Notes: generated by a model not told the origin, from the sequence alone. A stretch of 64,000 bases of DNA from Nissolia schottii (GCA_003254905.1 QANU01021433.1:1-64000); one strand, 5' to 3'. Positions 34,130 to 48,936 are shown, numbered from the stretch's first letter. A program made the numbers and translations.

Positions 34130-35782
34130 ATGAGCGTAGAATCAGTGAAGAAGTACTTGGAGAAAGGCGACGGCGAAACGTCGTCGTTGGTGGATGGACT
34201 CCCTCCCAGGTTTCTGGAGCCCTTAGTCCTCAGCGCCCTCCAAGTCGATCTCATCGAACCTGGCCGCGTCATCTGCTCCATGAAGATCCCTTCTCGCTTA
34301 CTCGTATACAAACTCCATCTTCTACTCTTCTTGTGATTTTTCTTTTCTTTTCCGTTTTGTTTTGTTTTGTTTTGCTTTGTTTATTTGCCCTGTTCTTATT
34401 TTTTTTTTTTCGATTCTGTTGATTCGTAGAATTCCGGCAACTCCTTGCACGGCGGTGCCACCGCTACGATTGTGGATGTGGTGGGATCGGCCGCAATCCC
34501 CGCCGCTGGGCGCTTGTCTCCCAACACTGGCGTTTCCGTCGAGATCAACGTTACGTACTTGGATGCTGCCTATGTTGATGTCAGTAGCTATTTACCCATC
34601 TGGTTTCTGGTGTTCTGTGACGAGTAAACCTTCAAATTCGGGCTGTGTTCGTAGGGTCCGTCAGGTACGTCCGTGAAAAGTACCAAATTCATTCCAAGGT
34701 TGCCAAAAGTCGATGAGGGGCTACCTTAATGGACGTTGAAGGACTAGGAGTAGGACTAATTTGATTGACTTTTGACAATTTTGTGGGCGAATTTGATACT
34801 TTTCAAAGCTTGGGACTACCTTGACCGATATTGCCAACCTTGGCGACGAATTTGAAAGTTTACTTGTTTTGTGACTGACATGTTGAGTAGCTCCTAATAT
34901 TGAGTTCATAGTTAAATTATTCGTTGATGTCATGGAATTCTCACTATTCAAATTGATCCCTGTCTTGTGGACTTAACAAGCGGGGGCTAAAGTAAGGGTT
35001 TACTTGTTGGTAGTTGTTACTCTATTCACTGTGTTATATCAACGGGCAATTATATGTTGAGATTTTGATGGAAACAGTTTGTGGTTTTTTTGTTTGGAAA
35101 TTTCATGTCTTGAGAAGCTGTTAGAACGATGAATTGATGATCACTCTGCTTGATAAATGATGATGATCACTCTGGTTCTGGATAGTTGGTTTGAATTGAT
35201 ACTCACTCCTAGTGTAGAGTCTTAGACCAAGTTTGTTGCTGAAGTTGCTGCTAAAATTTATACTTTGCCTGGGCACCATTACTTTTCTTTTCATTATGAT
35301 TTTTAGAGAGAAGAACTATTTTTTTGAGTAGGTCTTTGTAGGGAAAAACCTATTGATTTGTGAATAGAAAAATGTCTATTATTTTGGTTTGGGGGAAGTG
35401 GTAGTGTGGAGGCTGGATTCAGCTTTTTGTTCAGGATTTTATTTGCTGACTTCCTCTTTAAACTAATGCAATGCCTGGTGATTTTGTCAGACCCCTTTCA
35501 AGTTTTGACATGAATGTTCAGTATGGATGACAATCTATGTTATTCGAGGAGTGTATGCAGGAAATTCTTTTCTTGGTTTCTGATATTGGATTTTGTGTGA
35601 AATAGTTTCTCTCTCTTTTATGCCTGATGTTATGTTAGGAGGAGATTGAGATCGAGGCCAAGGCTCTACGTGTAGGAAAGGCTGTAGCTGTTATCAGTGT
35701 CGAGTTCAGGAAGAAAAAGACTGGCAAAATTTTTGCTCAGGGGCGTCATACCAAATATCTTGCCCTTGCCAGTAAAATGTGA
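34130..35782 (+). CDS. Hotdog-fold acyl-CoA thioesterase (ACOT13/THEM2-like), copy B, intact
   Basis: Three exons, 34130-34303, 34430-34579 and 35639-35782, give 155 residues, the normal size of this family. The hotdog domain covers about residues 25-150. Relative to human THEM2, the active-site residues are present: Asn59, His65 of the HGG motif (NSLHGGATATIVDVV) and Asp74. The C-terminal strands are FRKKKTGKIFAQGRHTKYLA. Such enzymes hydrolyse acyl-CoA thioesters and usually act as tetramers; substrate and compartment are unknown here. The first in-frame ATG at 34130 matches the start of copy A (M-x-x-E-S-V-K). It lies 6.3 kb downstream of the broken copy A in the same orientation, so the pair arose by direct duplication. 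Confidence 0.93.
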
Positions 35783-37026
35783 AAGGCAGCAAATATGCAA
35801 AAGCGGTTCAATGTTACTCCTCTTTGTTTAGGCAAATTTATCCGGAAGTCACTTCTGATTAAGTTTCCTGCATGTCCTACAGTTGCTACATGGATGCTAC
35901 CTTGAACGCTTTTGAAGTTCATACTGATGTGCAGGGGCAGCGCCTCATTGTTAAATGAAGGTCATAACCTCTCCAAAATTGTTTACTTTGTAACTCTTGC
36001 TGGTCTGTTACAATTTACATTTGACCTATACAGAATAATTACTTTTCCGAATGTATGAATTTAGACCTTGCTCTTAGTGGATATATGTTGGTTTTCATCA
36101 AGCCTAAGTGCATTGTTTGATCCATTTAGCTTTGTTTTAGGTCGGTGCCTGTTGATGTGATTAGAATATCAAAGCATTACACTCCTCCTTTGCACTTAGT
36201 TATAGTTATAACTATTACTTATAATTTTTTTAAAATTTAAAACCAGACCACCAGTACTCAGTGCCCTTTCTCAGTTGTTTACAACGAACAAGCAACCCTT
36301 GACAGATTGATTGTAGAGAAACACACATGCATTTGTGATTAATTTCTGCAGAGATTCTTGAACACTGTATTTCCAACAGTAAATGCATCAATTCGAAGAG
36401 AATGGTCGTTCCGACTCGCCTCACATTTGATGTAACGGAGGACATTTCTTTGTTAATGATCCTCTTATTTTGAAGGTTCTGCCCCATGAGTCATCACTCT
36501 TAAAAGTGTGTTTGCATTTTTGGCGATTCTCATACCACCAAAAGTTTTTAAAAAAAAGTCATTTCTCATGCCTCCAAAATCGATTCTCCCTCCCTACTAA
36601 TTTGCAAACATGCACTTAGTTCGCTAAACCAAATGTTAACCAGGAAAAGTGAAAGGATTGATCCACTTATCATGGTCTCGTTACGAGCAGAGGGGCAAGG
36701 GCTACGGATATTAGGCCATGTGGAAAACAAGATACTTGATTTAATTCATTTGGTCATACCACAAAATTCAATAAAAAGTTTAATATAAATACGTTATTTC
36801 TGTCAAATTGCACTCTTTTTTGCTCTCACTCTCTCTACTTCAATTTTATATCACATGATCATTTCAACATAATAAAAAATGTATCAATATGCTTTACAGC
36901 ATGTGAGTGTTAACATATATTTAATTTGAAATTTTATGTAGTCCAACTTTTCTGTTAATTCAATATCTCTGCATTTCAATCAGGCACAAAAATAATGAAT
37001 TTTTTCTGCCGAAAGTGACAAAAAGT
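35783..37026. other. 3' flank of the thioesterase and intergenic DNA
   Basis: Contains the probable 3' trailer of copy B (to about 36060), then AT-rich DNA. A small MITE-like element lies at 36503-36617 (listed separately). No gene was seen. Confidence 0.5.
36503..36617. mobile_element. Small MITE-like element
   Basis: About 115 bases with inverted ends: AAGTGTGTTTGCA at 36503-36515 and TGCAAACATGCACTT at 36603-36617. Target duplication is not clear. Confidence 0.5.
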
Positions 37027-37506
37027 AGGGGTGTCCAACGGGTGGGCCAGACTAGCCAACCCGACCTGACTCATTTTGGGTCGAGTTAGATCGGGTCGAG
37101 TGGTTAAAAGGTTAATCCCACCTGACCCATCACTTGTGTTGGGTCAGGTGTTGGGTCCAACTTATCAAAATCGACCCGGCTCATCGACCTGCTATTTTGT
37201 TTTATTATTTTTATTATTTAATATATATTAAAAAACAAAAAGTATTTTTTTCTTTTTTGCTATTAGATTTTTTTTATCTAAGATCATTTTATGCATCAAA
37301 ACATAATATATATTTTTTAATTATAAAAAATTATTTTTAAAAAAAAATGATGGGTCACCCGCCAACTCAACCCGACTCAAACGGGGTCACGGATCCAACG
37401 GATACCCACCAAAAAAATATAATTTGACCCGATCTGACCCACTAAAGTCGGGTTAGGTCTAAAACATGGCCGGGTCTGACCCGATTCCACCCATGTTCAC
37501 CCCTAA
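37027..37506. mobile_element. MITE with TAGGGGTG termini (hAT-like)
   Basis: About 480 bases beginning TAGGGGTGTCCAACGG and ending CCCATGTTCACCCCTAA, an imperfect terminal inverted repeat. The interior is rich in GGGTCGG/CCGACCC-type phrases and has an AT-rich middle. Flanks CAAAAAAG and CAAAAAAA would fit an 8-bp duplication, but A-rich flanks make this weak. Non-autonomous; no protein is encoded. Confidence 0.7.
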
Positions 37507-37780
37507 CAAAAAAAAAGGGAACAATAACAAAATAATTGTAGGGAAAAACGTTAAGATACAACGTGAGATGGGTTGTTTATTTTCTTTTTAACTGCCTGAG
37601 TGGGGGTTATGGGAGACACAGTTCTTGAAGAACAATAGGAGCATCATCGTATGTTAGAACTATCAGCATTCTCTCCAATAAAACCTATATATTCTTGGGG
37701 ACAAACATTCATAGCATAAACCAATGCAGGATAAGGTTGCACAGTCGAGTCAATAAAAAATACTAGTAATATCAACTTAC

Positions 37781-38301
37781 CGACTGTGGAAAACAGCACC
37801 CCAGAACCAGGCATACTCATAATGCACCTTCTTGCCTACTTTTAGAGGCAAGATTGAAAAATGACATGCAACCATGAAAATGCATAGCAAGGTTGAGGGC
37901 AGAGAAAGCCATGGAAGCACAGCAGGCTCCAGTCAAATTTGTAAACAAAAAATGCCTTGATGTCAATTGGACACCAATTCCAAAATGAAAGAGCACAAGG
38001 TGCAGCATGGCTTCTTCAGTAACAAACCTGCACCCCATATATACGCCTGAAGGGCCATTTACCATGATATTTTACTGGACCATCATTAAGTGACTCTCTA
38101 TCAAGCATGCAATAGTAGTCAAGTCACCCTGGCAACCCAATTTTTTCCATTGTACAGATAGTGTTTCTAGCGTGTTACGTGGCCCATCCCCTACACAATC
38201 AAGTTTCTCAGTGTTGGAAAAAGTACCTATAACGTGGATCAGCACCACGCAGCAGACGATGAAAGCACCAAAAAGAAGGCAACAACATAACGATCTAACA
38301 T
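37781..38301 (-). pseudogene. PER1/PGAP3-like pseudogene fragment
   Basis: Pieces in different frames match the N-terminal half of PER1-like proteins (post-GPI attachment remodelling, ER/Golgi membrane). From 38301 there is a signal-peptide-like MLDRYVVAFFLVLSSSAA, then GADPRYRYF, a Cys-containing stretch, YHGKWPFRRIYGVQ (about 38030-38080), SALNLAMHFHG (about 37870-37920) and WFWGAVFHS up to 37781. A splice donor-like GTAAGT follows at 37780. Frameshifts and stops separate the blocks, and the part between HYEY and WFW is shorter than in the family. About 90 bases between the VQ and SALN blocks look like unspliced intron. That argues against a reverse-transcribed copy. The rest of the gene was not found. 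Confidence 0.8.
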
Positions 38302-41300
38302 CTGATTGCATAAGATTTGCAACTGAGATTACTTTATATCAGCAAGAAATGCAAATCCTAACAGTGGTCAAATACAATGCCATGCCGTAGCATGAGCATA
38401 ATCAAAACCATATTGTTAAGATGATTTTCCTTCATATGTTTGAGCAATAACTGATCCCCAGTGTTATCAATAGCAGATGGCGGCTCATAGCGCGCGGTGA
38501 GTAAAAAAGCCATTAATCTACTAACATATAGTACAATATATTTATCAAGAATGATAAAATTGGAAACCTGTAGGAAATAAAATTCAACTATATCCCCAAA
38601 GGAAGAAAGATTAATGGAACGAAACTTATCTCCTGAATTTGTATGCAAAACATATGATTGGTTAGTTTTTTCATTTTGACTATCTATCTCCTATTTCAAA
38701 CCGTGTATTCTGGCAATTCATCAACCCTGTGATTGGCAACTAAATTTCGTGCAATTTCTTTACTTTTCTGTTTCAGGCCATATAGCAAAGCTCTTCACTA
38801 AATTAAGGAAAAACATAAGAGTCATAGTCAAATTGAAAGTATAGCATAATCAAAACCTTGAGGCTTAAGTTGACAGAAAATGGAGGGGGAAAAAGTTGAA
38901 ATGAAGAAAGCTAAGTTGACAAGGTGAACATAAAATGGAAAAAAAAAAAATAGATAGACAAGAGTAGCATAGTGGCCGAAACAAATTTAGAAAATACTAA
39001 CAGATTTGGGAGAGGTGGCTGCAGGGAGCATGCCGCCGGCCGGAGATGAAGTCGCCGGAGCCACCATTGGTCTCCAATCATTGAAGGTGAACTCGGAGGC
39101 AGGTGGGAACAAGCCAAGCCAAGTCGAGCTTTTGTCATTAATTTTTGGCCTAACCCGACCTGTTGCTTGTCAAAGATCCTTTTTTTTGTCTAGCCAAAAA
39201 ATCTGTTTTTGAAACGTGTTTATCGAGGTCTATTTAAACACATTAAACAGACCTTCACATTACTAAATAAATGAAAATTCAAATTGCAACAATTCAATAT
39301 TTAAACAAAAATTCATAGATGAATCCAAGTTTCTAACATCAAAGAACAAAAATTTAAATTTTCGATAATAAAACATCTAAATACACTAGTATCAGAAAGA
39401 TGAAGGTTAAACCATTAAAATAAAGATAAACTGAAATATGTTTATATTGACAACAATTCATAACTGAGCTACAATTGATATGGAGCCCCAACTGTTTTAC
39501 AATAGCTCCCAAATATTTTTTTGGATAGTTGCGAGCTCACCAAACTCCCATATCTGGGGTGAGATCAATTAATTACAAAGCAAAATAGATACAAGTTAAC
39601 TCAAAGGACAACCACACCTTGGCTCAATCTAGCACAACACCTAATCAAAATGAAAAAAAAAAAAGAGCCCCCTTGTACCTCACGAAACATGAGCAACCAG
39701 AGAAACAAACAGAGGGAAAAAAAACAAACAAACCACCCTATTCCCCAATAAATCCAAACTTCTACAACAAACATCTAACAAGAAGTAGGTCACATCGCTA
39801 GGATTTAACTAGTCCAATCTCTCACCCATCTCACCATTATTTTTAAAAGATTTGAGAGACTTGAGGAACTTGAGGGTAGAAAGTATTTAGGGTTTTGGGA
39901 TTTCGAGCTCTATCTAAATGGAGAACAACTTTTATAGTTTCTCATTGTGCGCACACACACTGAACAAATAAAATAACAATCAACCAAACTCAAGTTCCAA
40001 ATTCAACAACTAAAAATAACAAAAAACTTTACATTATTATCTCAAGGAGAGAAAAAGTAAAAATGAACAACACCACATAATGAAGAACATTATTAGGAGT
40101 GGGAACTGGCCACGTTATCTCTAGCAAGCGCCTACGACTCGTTTTATTTTGGGTCTATTTAGATTAGACCTATTTAAAATATAAGTCATTATTAAAAAAA
40201 TTTTAAAAACCTATTTATATAAACATGCTAGACTTGAGCTGTTTGCAATGCATACTAAACCTATCATATCAACTTATTTATAGGCATTTATAATTATAAT
40301 TTAAAAAATTAAAATGACTTTAACACCTGTTCAAACTTGTCCACCACAAAATGGAAACACACCATCAATATTAAGCAAGCATCATATGTGACACTAAAGA
40401 TAGTAGTATTTTACCAAATTCACCATTGCAATGTCATAAACTGGATCTTGTCTATTGTCTACATCTTCCTTAATCATCCCGGTTATCTCTTGAATTAACT
40501 CGTAAACTCATAACTCTTATGAGTTTACAATTTTGGTGTCAAAATCGAGTTAACTCGCTTAGCAACTCGAACTTGAGTAAACTTAAGTGAACTTGGATAA
40601 ACTAACATAAACTCGGGATAAAATCACAATATTTAGTCTCTCAAATCCCAACACACAATATTTTCCAAAGATCACTCTTAATTAAGATTTCTAAATAGAA
40701 TATCTTGACATCTTGACTTATGTTAGGTTGATTTATAATATTATGAAGTTTGGATATGTTGTTTTTTATGCGATTTTAATTTATTTGATGTATTTTATGA
40801 CTTATGCTTGTCTAATTATGACTTGAAAATGAATTTGTGATTTATATTTTGTGATATTATATCAATGCATTATAAATATATTTTATTAATATTTTTATAA
40901 TAAGTAAATTTTTATGAGTTTACCTATGCTCCACGATTTTAGGTAAACTCGCAAGTTTGATAAAATTGCATCAATTATCATGGTTTTACTTTATTTGTAA
41001 CTACAATTGTCATCCTTTTCTTAAATAAGCATTTGTTACCCAGCTTTGTGCACATCTAAACAAAATTATCTTTTTTATTGGATACTTTTATTTCACTACT
41101 TAAACTCTAAATAAAAGCAAGCAAAAAGAACCAATCACCACCGAGATTCATCAACCCACGGCTCATACAGATCATGCCTCTTTAATTTTAAAACCTCCAT
41201 AAGAAAACCTTGAGAGGAAAACCTAGGGTGTACTCATAAATGCAAAATATATTGTTCAGGTTACCAAAGTTTCCTTGTTCAAAATTTTATCACCAAACAA
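38302..41300. other. Intergenic DNA between PER1 pseudogene and CDPK
   Basis: AT-rich. A short GC-rich patch at about 39010-39120 could be read on the minus strand as an Ala/Pro/Ser-rich exon, but nothing supports it. The block 40495-40970 is a copy of a repeat family also found at 61657-62204 (listed separately). Otherwise nothing was recognised. Confidence 0.5.
40495..40970. repeat. AACTCG/GAGTTTAC-rich interspersed repeat, copy 1
   Basis: Begins with AACTCGTAAACTCATAACTC and GAGTTAACTCGCTTAGCAAC. It ends with ATGAGTTTACCTATGC and AGGTAAACTCGCAAG, with a very AT-rich centre. The same phrases and layout occur at 61657-62204. No coding capacity. Confidence 0.6.
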
Positions 41301-43972
<2,672 letters not shown>

Positions 43973-44754
43973 TGTTTATGTGTTAGTCTTTCTTGATGAA
44001 AGGAAGATTTGGAATTCTACTCTTGTTGTGTCAGTGCTTTCAGTGCCATACACAAGCAAAAGCTACATGCAAGTTCAAATTAAATCACCATAGCTATTTT
44101 TTTTTTTTCTTTCTCTTTTCTCTTCTTCGCGTTCTATGTGTTCCTTTCTATATTATCACTTTTATTATTGTCTGTGGATGGAATATCTCGAAGCTTTAAA
44201 TAATGCTGTTACTTTTCATTGAATTTTGGTAAACTACGTTTGTAGGTTATTTTTATATGGATTTAATTTTCAAGTTTAACTCATTAAATAATCCAGCAAG
44301 GAGTTTTGTATTCGTGATTGAAGCACGTGAAGAAAATTTTTTTGTTTATTATTCACGCACACCAATTTTTCTTTTTTACTTTATAATTTTACATCAGGCA
44401 TCATGTATATAGTAATTAACTACTTTTTAAATATTATATTACATGTTGTTGATTAGAAAAAAAATATATTCAGTACCAGTTCATTCCTTCTGCAGGTAAA
44501 GTTCTTGTAACAATTTTCTCTGATTGATGAGTTTTACAGCTAAAATCTGTATTAACTATTGCAGTTAAAGTTGAGCTTACAGTGAAGTAGTTTTCTAAAA
44601 CTGAATTTACATTAATGTAGTAGCTAATAATGTTATTAATTTGTTAGGAAAAATGGCTCATATATAAACTTGATAGGATTGTAATTGATTTATGGGTTAA
44701 ATATGTTTTTAATCCTTGAAAAATTATAAATTGTGTTTTATCCCTAAAAAAAAT
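43973..44754. other. CDPK promoter side and AT-rich spacer
   Basis: Contains the upstream region of the CDPK (minus strand). At 44693-44754 there is a phrase GGTTAAATATGTTTTTAATC that recalls the ends of common legume repeats and adjoins the last recognisable exon of the Ulp1-like element. No gene is present. Confidence 0.45.
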
Positions 44755-45221
44755 GTTTTATCCTCGAGGAGCTTCGCTCGGAAACAATTTTGCAGCAACA
44801 GAGCTGACAACAACAACACGTTCTTACGTATTTTCGCAAGTTGTTTCTGTATTGAAGATAAAGATGTTAAAAACTTAATGACCAGGTATTTTAAACAGCA
44901 TATAGACATGATACTTACATTGTCCCATTTTGGCATTGTCTTGCCATTTGGATACAAAATGGATGGGTCTCACATCTCCATCCACTTGATCACAAACAAA
45001 CCGCAATCATATCTGAAAATACAAATCAGAAATCAGAATCAAGTAAAATCATACATAATTGTTCAGCAAGTAATAACTACGAGTGATGTGCGCAACATAC
45101 GTGTTAGGCTGCCCTAGCACATTGACGTACTCAATGGGGAAACCGGCCCCGTATAAATCAAAACCCTCCACTGATCGGTGCACAAGCTCCTCGACTACCA
45201 TGGACTGATAGAAATAAATAA

Positions 45222-45625
45222 ATAAATAAATATTAGATGGATTGATACATGCATTAAGCATTTTTTTATGTACAAAAAATGCAGATGCTGACGTGTTTCA
45301 TAATGTGCAAACTTTAAGTGAGTATATGTGCAAACATTAACTGGACATATGTGCAAACATTATTCGCAAGCACACCATTTGTTTGTGTGAATGAGGAGGA
45401 TGTGCATTTTAGTACATTCTCAACATTTAAACCATTAAACCATAAACAATGTAAACAGTTTGACACAATTTTGTAGATATAAACACTAGATGGATTGATA
45501 CATGCATTAAGCGTTCTTTTATGCACAAAAAATGTAGATTTTGACTTGTTGCATAATGTGCAAACTTTACGTGGGCATATGTGCAAACATTAAGTGGACA
45601 TATGTGCAAACATTATGCATATCCA
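45222..45625 (+). repeat. Spaced direct duplication in an intron of the Ulp1-like gene
   Basis: A block of about 140 bases beginning TAGATGGATTGATACATGCA occurs at about 45233 and again at about 45489, offset 256 bases. Each copy carries three TGTGCAAAC motifs at 23-base spacing. Confidence 0.9.
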
Positions 45626-46883
45626 CCCTATTTACTTCAACGATTAAATACTAGATGTAATGCTTACATGTATGTCACAAATGCAAAAAGGAATGAACAT
45701 ATGAGTAAACAGTGTGAACAAGTCAGATGACATTCTCAACAATACCAACTTGAAGAGTGCATATGTGCAAACTTAAGCGGCCATATGTGCAAACAAACAA
45801 TTGTATGCGTGCAAGATCAGAACATAGAGTAATGGTTGGGAGAGAGCACATTACCACATACTGGTTGATGCTGCCCCTTTTCCCTCCCAAACTTTTTGTA
45901 TGCTTTGCATCAAGGACGAAAAGTTTTTGTCCTGGCATGTCAAGGGTATACAGCCACCAATGCTCTTGATGCACCAGTGGCGCGAAGATCTGCAAAATTT
46001 CACAAACCATATCAGCACATTATTCAGAAGTGCGACCAATTAAAACGGTATATAAATATAATGATTACCCATTTCTTTCCTTTGAGCATGTACCGCTCAA
46101 AGTAGATAGCCTCATCTTCGTTTCTGGGGGCCAACTGGGTGTAAATTCGGTCACTGATGAACCGCGGGAGGTTAGATTTGATCAGTGCCGGCTACAGTAT
46201 TAAGGAGGGAGAGGAGTTAAAGCAATGTTGTTTTGAAACGAGGAAAATAATTTAGTAGAGAAGACGGGGGTTGGGAGTATACCATCATGAATGGGGTGAT
46301 GCAGTGGCATAGCATCCTGAAGTGCTCGCAGTCAGCGCCATTGAACAGGAAGCATATATAATTCATGAACTGAAACACTATTGAGCAAAAACATTATATG
46401 GGGTGTTATGCAAACTTTACATGAGCACATGCACAAACATTAATCACAACCTAAAACAAATCAAAGGAGTAAAATAGAGACAAAGAGTGTCATTCCTCGG
46501 TGTCAATATGAGCCCTTGGTAGCATGCTTCGGGCTTCTCTCCGGGTCAGCCAAACATCAGGTCGGTTCATCAAGTTCCCCAACTCAGAAGCCTGATCAGT
46601 TTTCTTGTCAAGCATCCAATGGTAGATGAGGTCCAATTGCGCCTGTAGAGATTGTGGGAGGGGATCAGGTTGGGAAATAGGTGACGGCTGGGATGGTGCT
46701 TCAATCCCAAGATCAAAGCTTGGGGTTCCAGTGTTGGCTGGCTGTTCAGCACTCTGGGGTTCGTTGGTGGGGGTTGGGAGTGATGGCTTGATGGGGTGTG
46801 CGGCTATTAACCCCATAGAGGACAAGGGGCGTTATGTCGTCAGCATCATCGCAAAGGATGTTCGACACAACCTGCTGGACAAC

Positions 46884-47312
46884 ATTGTCCAGTGATTGCT
46901 CACCAGCAATGTTGCTGTCCACATCGTCGCACTGTGGACTGCAAATGGAAGAGACCATGTCAGGAAAACTTTATGCAAACATTATACGCGCACATCTGCA
47001 AACTTTATTGAATAGTTGGATACTTGCCGGTGTACAACAGCGGCTGACAGGGATGAAACGGCAACAACCATGTTGGCCACCTGCTGGGCAACATTGTCTT
47101 GTGATTGCTCACCAGAAATATTGTTGTCCACACCATCACATTGTGGACTGCAAATGGAATAAACCATGTTAGGGAAACTTTGTGCAAACATTATGTATAC
47201 ATATGCATAAACATTACACGCGCACATGTGCAAACTTTATTGAATAGTTGGATACTTGCCTATGTACAGCAGCGGCTGGCGGGGACGAAATGGCAACAAC
47301 CATGTTGGCCAT
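46884..47312 (-). repeat. Tandem exon-intron duplication in the Ulp1-like gene
   Basis: A unit of about 210-220 bases (exon end, intron, exon start) is present twice: about 46884-47090 and 47091-47312. The middle exon 47147-47028 therefore equals the head of the following exon joined to the tail of the preceding one. The donors at both copies read GCAAGT. Confidence 0.88.
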
Positions 47313-48936
47313 TGCAGCAGGTGGTGTATCATGTTGCAGTGGCGTTTCTTTATTGGTGTCTAGCTTGCCATGCTGCATCAGCAACAACATGCCATGACAA
47401 ACATCAATGGATGTCATGGCAGCCTCGTCATCAAAGTCGGGCGGGGATTCGTGCAAGGCCTCAACGTATGCCTTCTTGACAAGCCTCCGACGCTTGTATA
47501 CATTCGTCGTTGCCTTCCCCGCACCGTTTCCTTGTTTGTTTGCCGCTTCCGGTGTGCCATCCAGCTTGGCATCCAGACTGCCCTTGAGCTTTTTGGTCTT
47601 TCGCAGAACAACGCTCACTATTCCCTGGCACATAAATCACCAAATGAACTGTTAGGGAGTTGTTGAGAACAATCATAACATAAAACAGTAATGTATAAGT
47701 GTGCTTACCACTGCGATGCTCCGCTCCGCCTTCACCATCTCCTTCATCCGGGCATATGTCTAATACTGGATTCATGGTGGGAGTGGATCACTGCAAAGGT
47801 TGAATGGCCCAAAGGTCTGTGCGTGGAAGTATAGGACCTTGTAGAGGAAAGGGAGAGCGTTAGTGGCATACATTACACAGTGAAGGTAAGTGTACAAACT
47901 TTACATGACAGAGTACAAAAGCATGGCAAACACATTACGTCCAACACATATAGGCACCCGCTGATTGTCTTCAGCTTGTTTGTCCGGTATTGCCGGATAC
48001 CTTCGACGATGCTTGCGTGAATGTATTGAGACCAGTTGTAACTAGTTGGTTGATCAACATCTACGATTGCAGCAAGGTATGCCGACTTGGAAATTGGGCA
48101 CGTGTTGGGACACAAAAAGCATTTTAATGCAGCCATTAAAAATGCTCTTCAGAAGGTGTGCCCAACAGGACTTTGTTGAACCATCGCAATGAGTTGGCTA
48201 ATGGTTTGCCTCTTGAACCGGGCCAGCAGCGTGAAATGCTCGGGGCCGACCTTGGTGAATTTCGCCCCTACACAGAAAAATGTGTTAGCATGTTTTTAGA
48301 ATACTTGAAGATATACACATATATATGGACAATTTACCATGGCATGGAAGGCCCAACGCTGCGCCGATCAGGTTGGTCTTAACATCCACCAGCCCGAATG
48401 GAGTGTTAAGGTAATGATCATTAAGGTCATAGGAGTCAGCAAGGGTGAGCATCAAAGGGTGGTCGACTTGACCACCCTCGATGTCCAATAATGTGCCGAA
48501 CCCCATTGATTCGACATCCTCTCGCTGTTCAGGTGTCAATGAGGCGCATAGCTTTGCCAACATTTTAGTTGAACAACGCGTCTCAATCTTACACTGCATA
48601 AATTTAGAACAACATACTGACATGTCCTTGACACAATTAAATGAATTAGATGGAGGAAGGGTTATTGTTTCTTACCCTTCTGTTCTCAGTGCCGGCATGT
48701 GGGATGTTTGCCAACTCAAAGTCCTGTTCAGCATCCTTGGCTGCTGCCTTGCCCTGCTTTGATTTTCTTGGAGGAGCCATTCCTACAATAAGGAATTAAT
48801 TCAACATTACCGAATTAATTCAAGCGGGAGTGATCAAACAATATACAATGAAATGTGACAACATTATAAGCTGGAATGTGAAAATATTACATGAAAGATG
48901 AGGTAAGAGTGCTAAAACTTTATAAGAAGGTATATA

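Larger units (their letters stand above)
44755..48780 (-). pseudogene. Ulp1-like cysteine peptidase (C48) gene with at least 11 exons, four nonsense changes
   Basis: Exons supported by splice sites and continuous frame: 48780-48676, 48593-48338, 48267-47939, 47837-47709, 47624-47260, 47147-47028, 46938 to about 46490, 46369-46283, 46191-46069, 45989-45855, 45204-45101, 45012-44919, and a last piece 44846-44755. The N-terminus is basic (MAPPRKSKQGKAAAK). A domain typical of plant Ulp1 transposon proteins follows (LCASLTPEQREDVESMGFG, GGAKFTKVGPEH). The C-terminal peptidase keeps the catalytic order His (EHWWLYTLD), Asp (FVLDAKH), Gln/Cys (QPNTYDCGLFVIKWMEM). In-frame stops occur at 48149-48151, 47772-47774, 47760-47762 and 44970-44972. 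The last follows the catalytic Cys directly. Family members cleave SUMO or related modifiers; this copy is dead or needs readthrough. Confidence 0.85.

Noticed and set aside
39006..39138. Possible Ala/Pro-rich exon on either strand
   Set aside because: No partner exon, no known family and no clear splice sites.
46834..47479. Plus-strand frames of 112 and 124 codons
   Set aside because: Antisense to Ulp1-like exons, which show family motifs on the minus strand.
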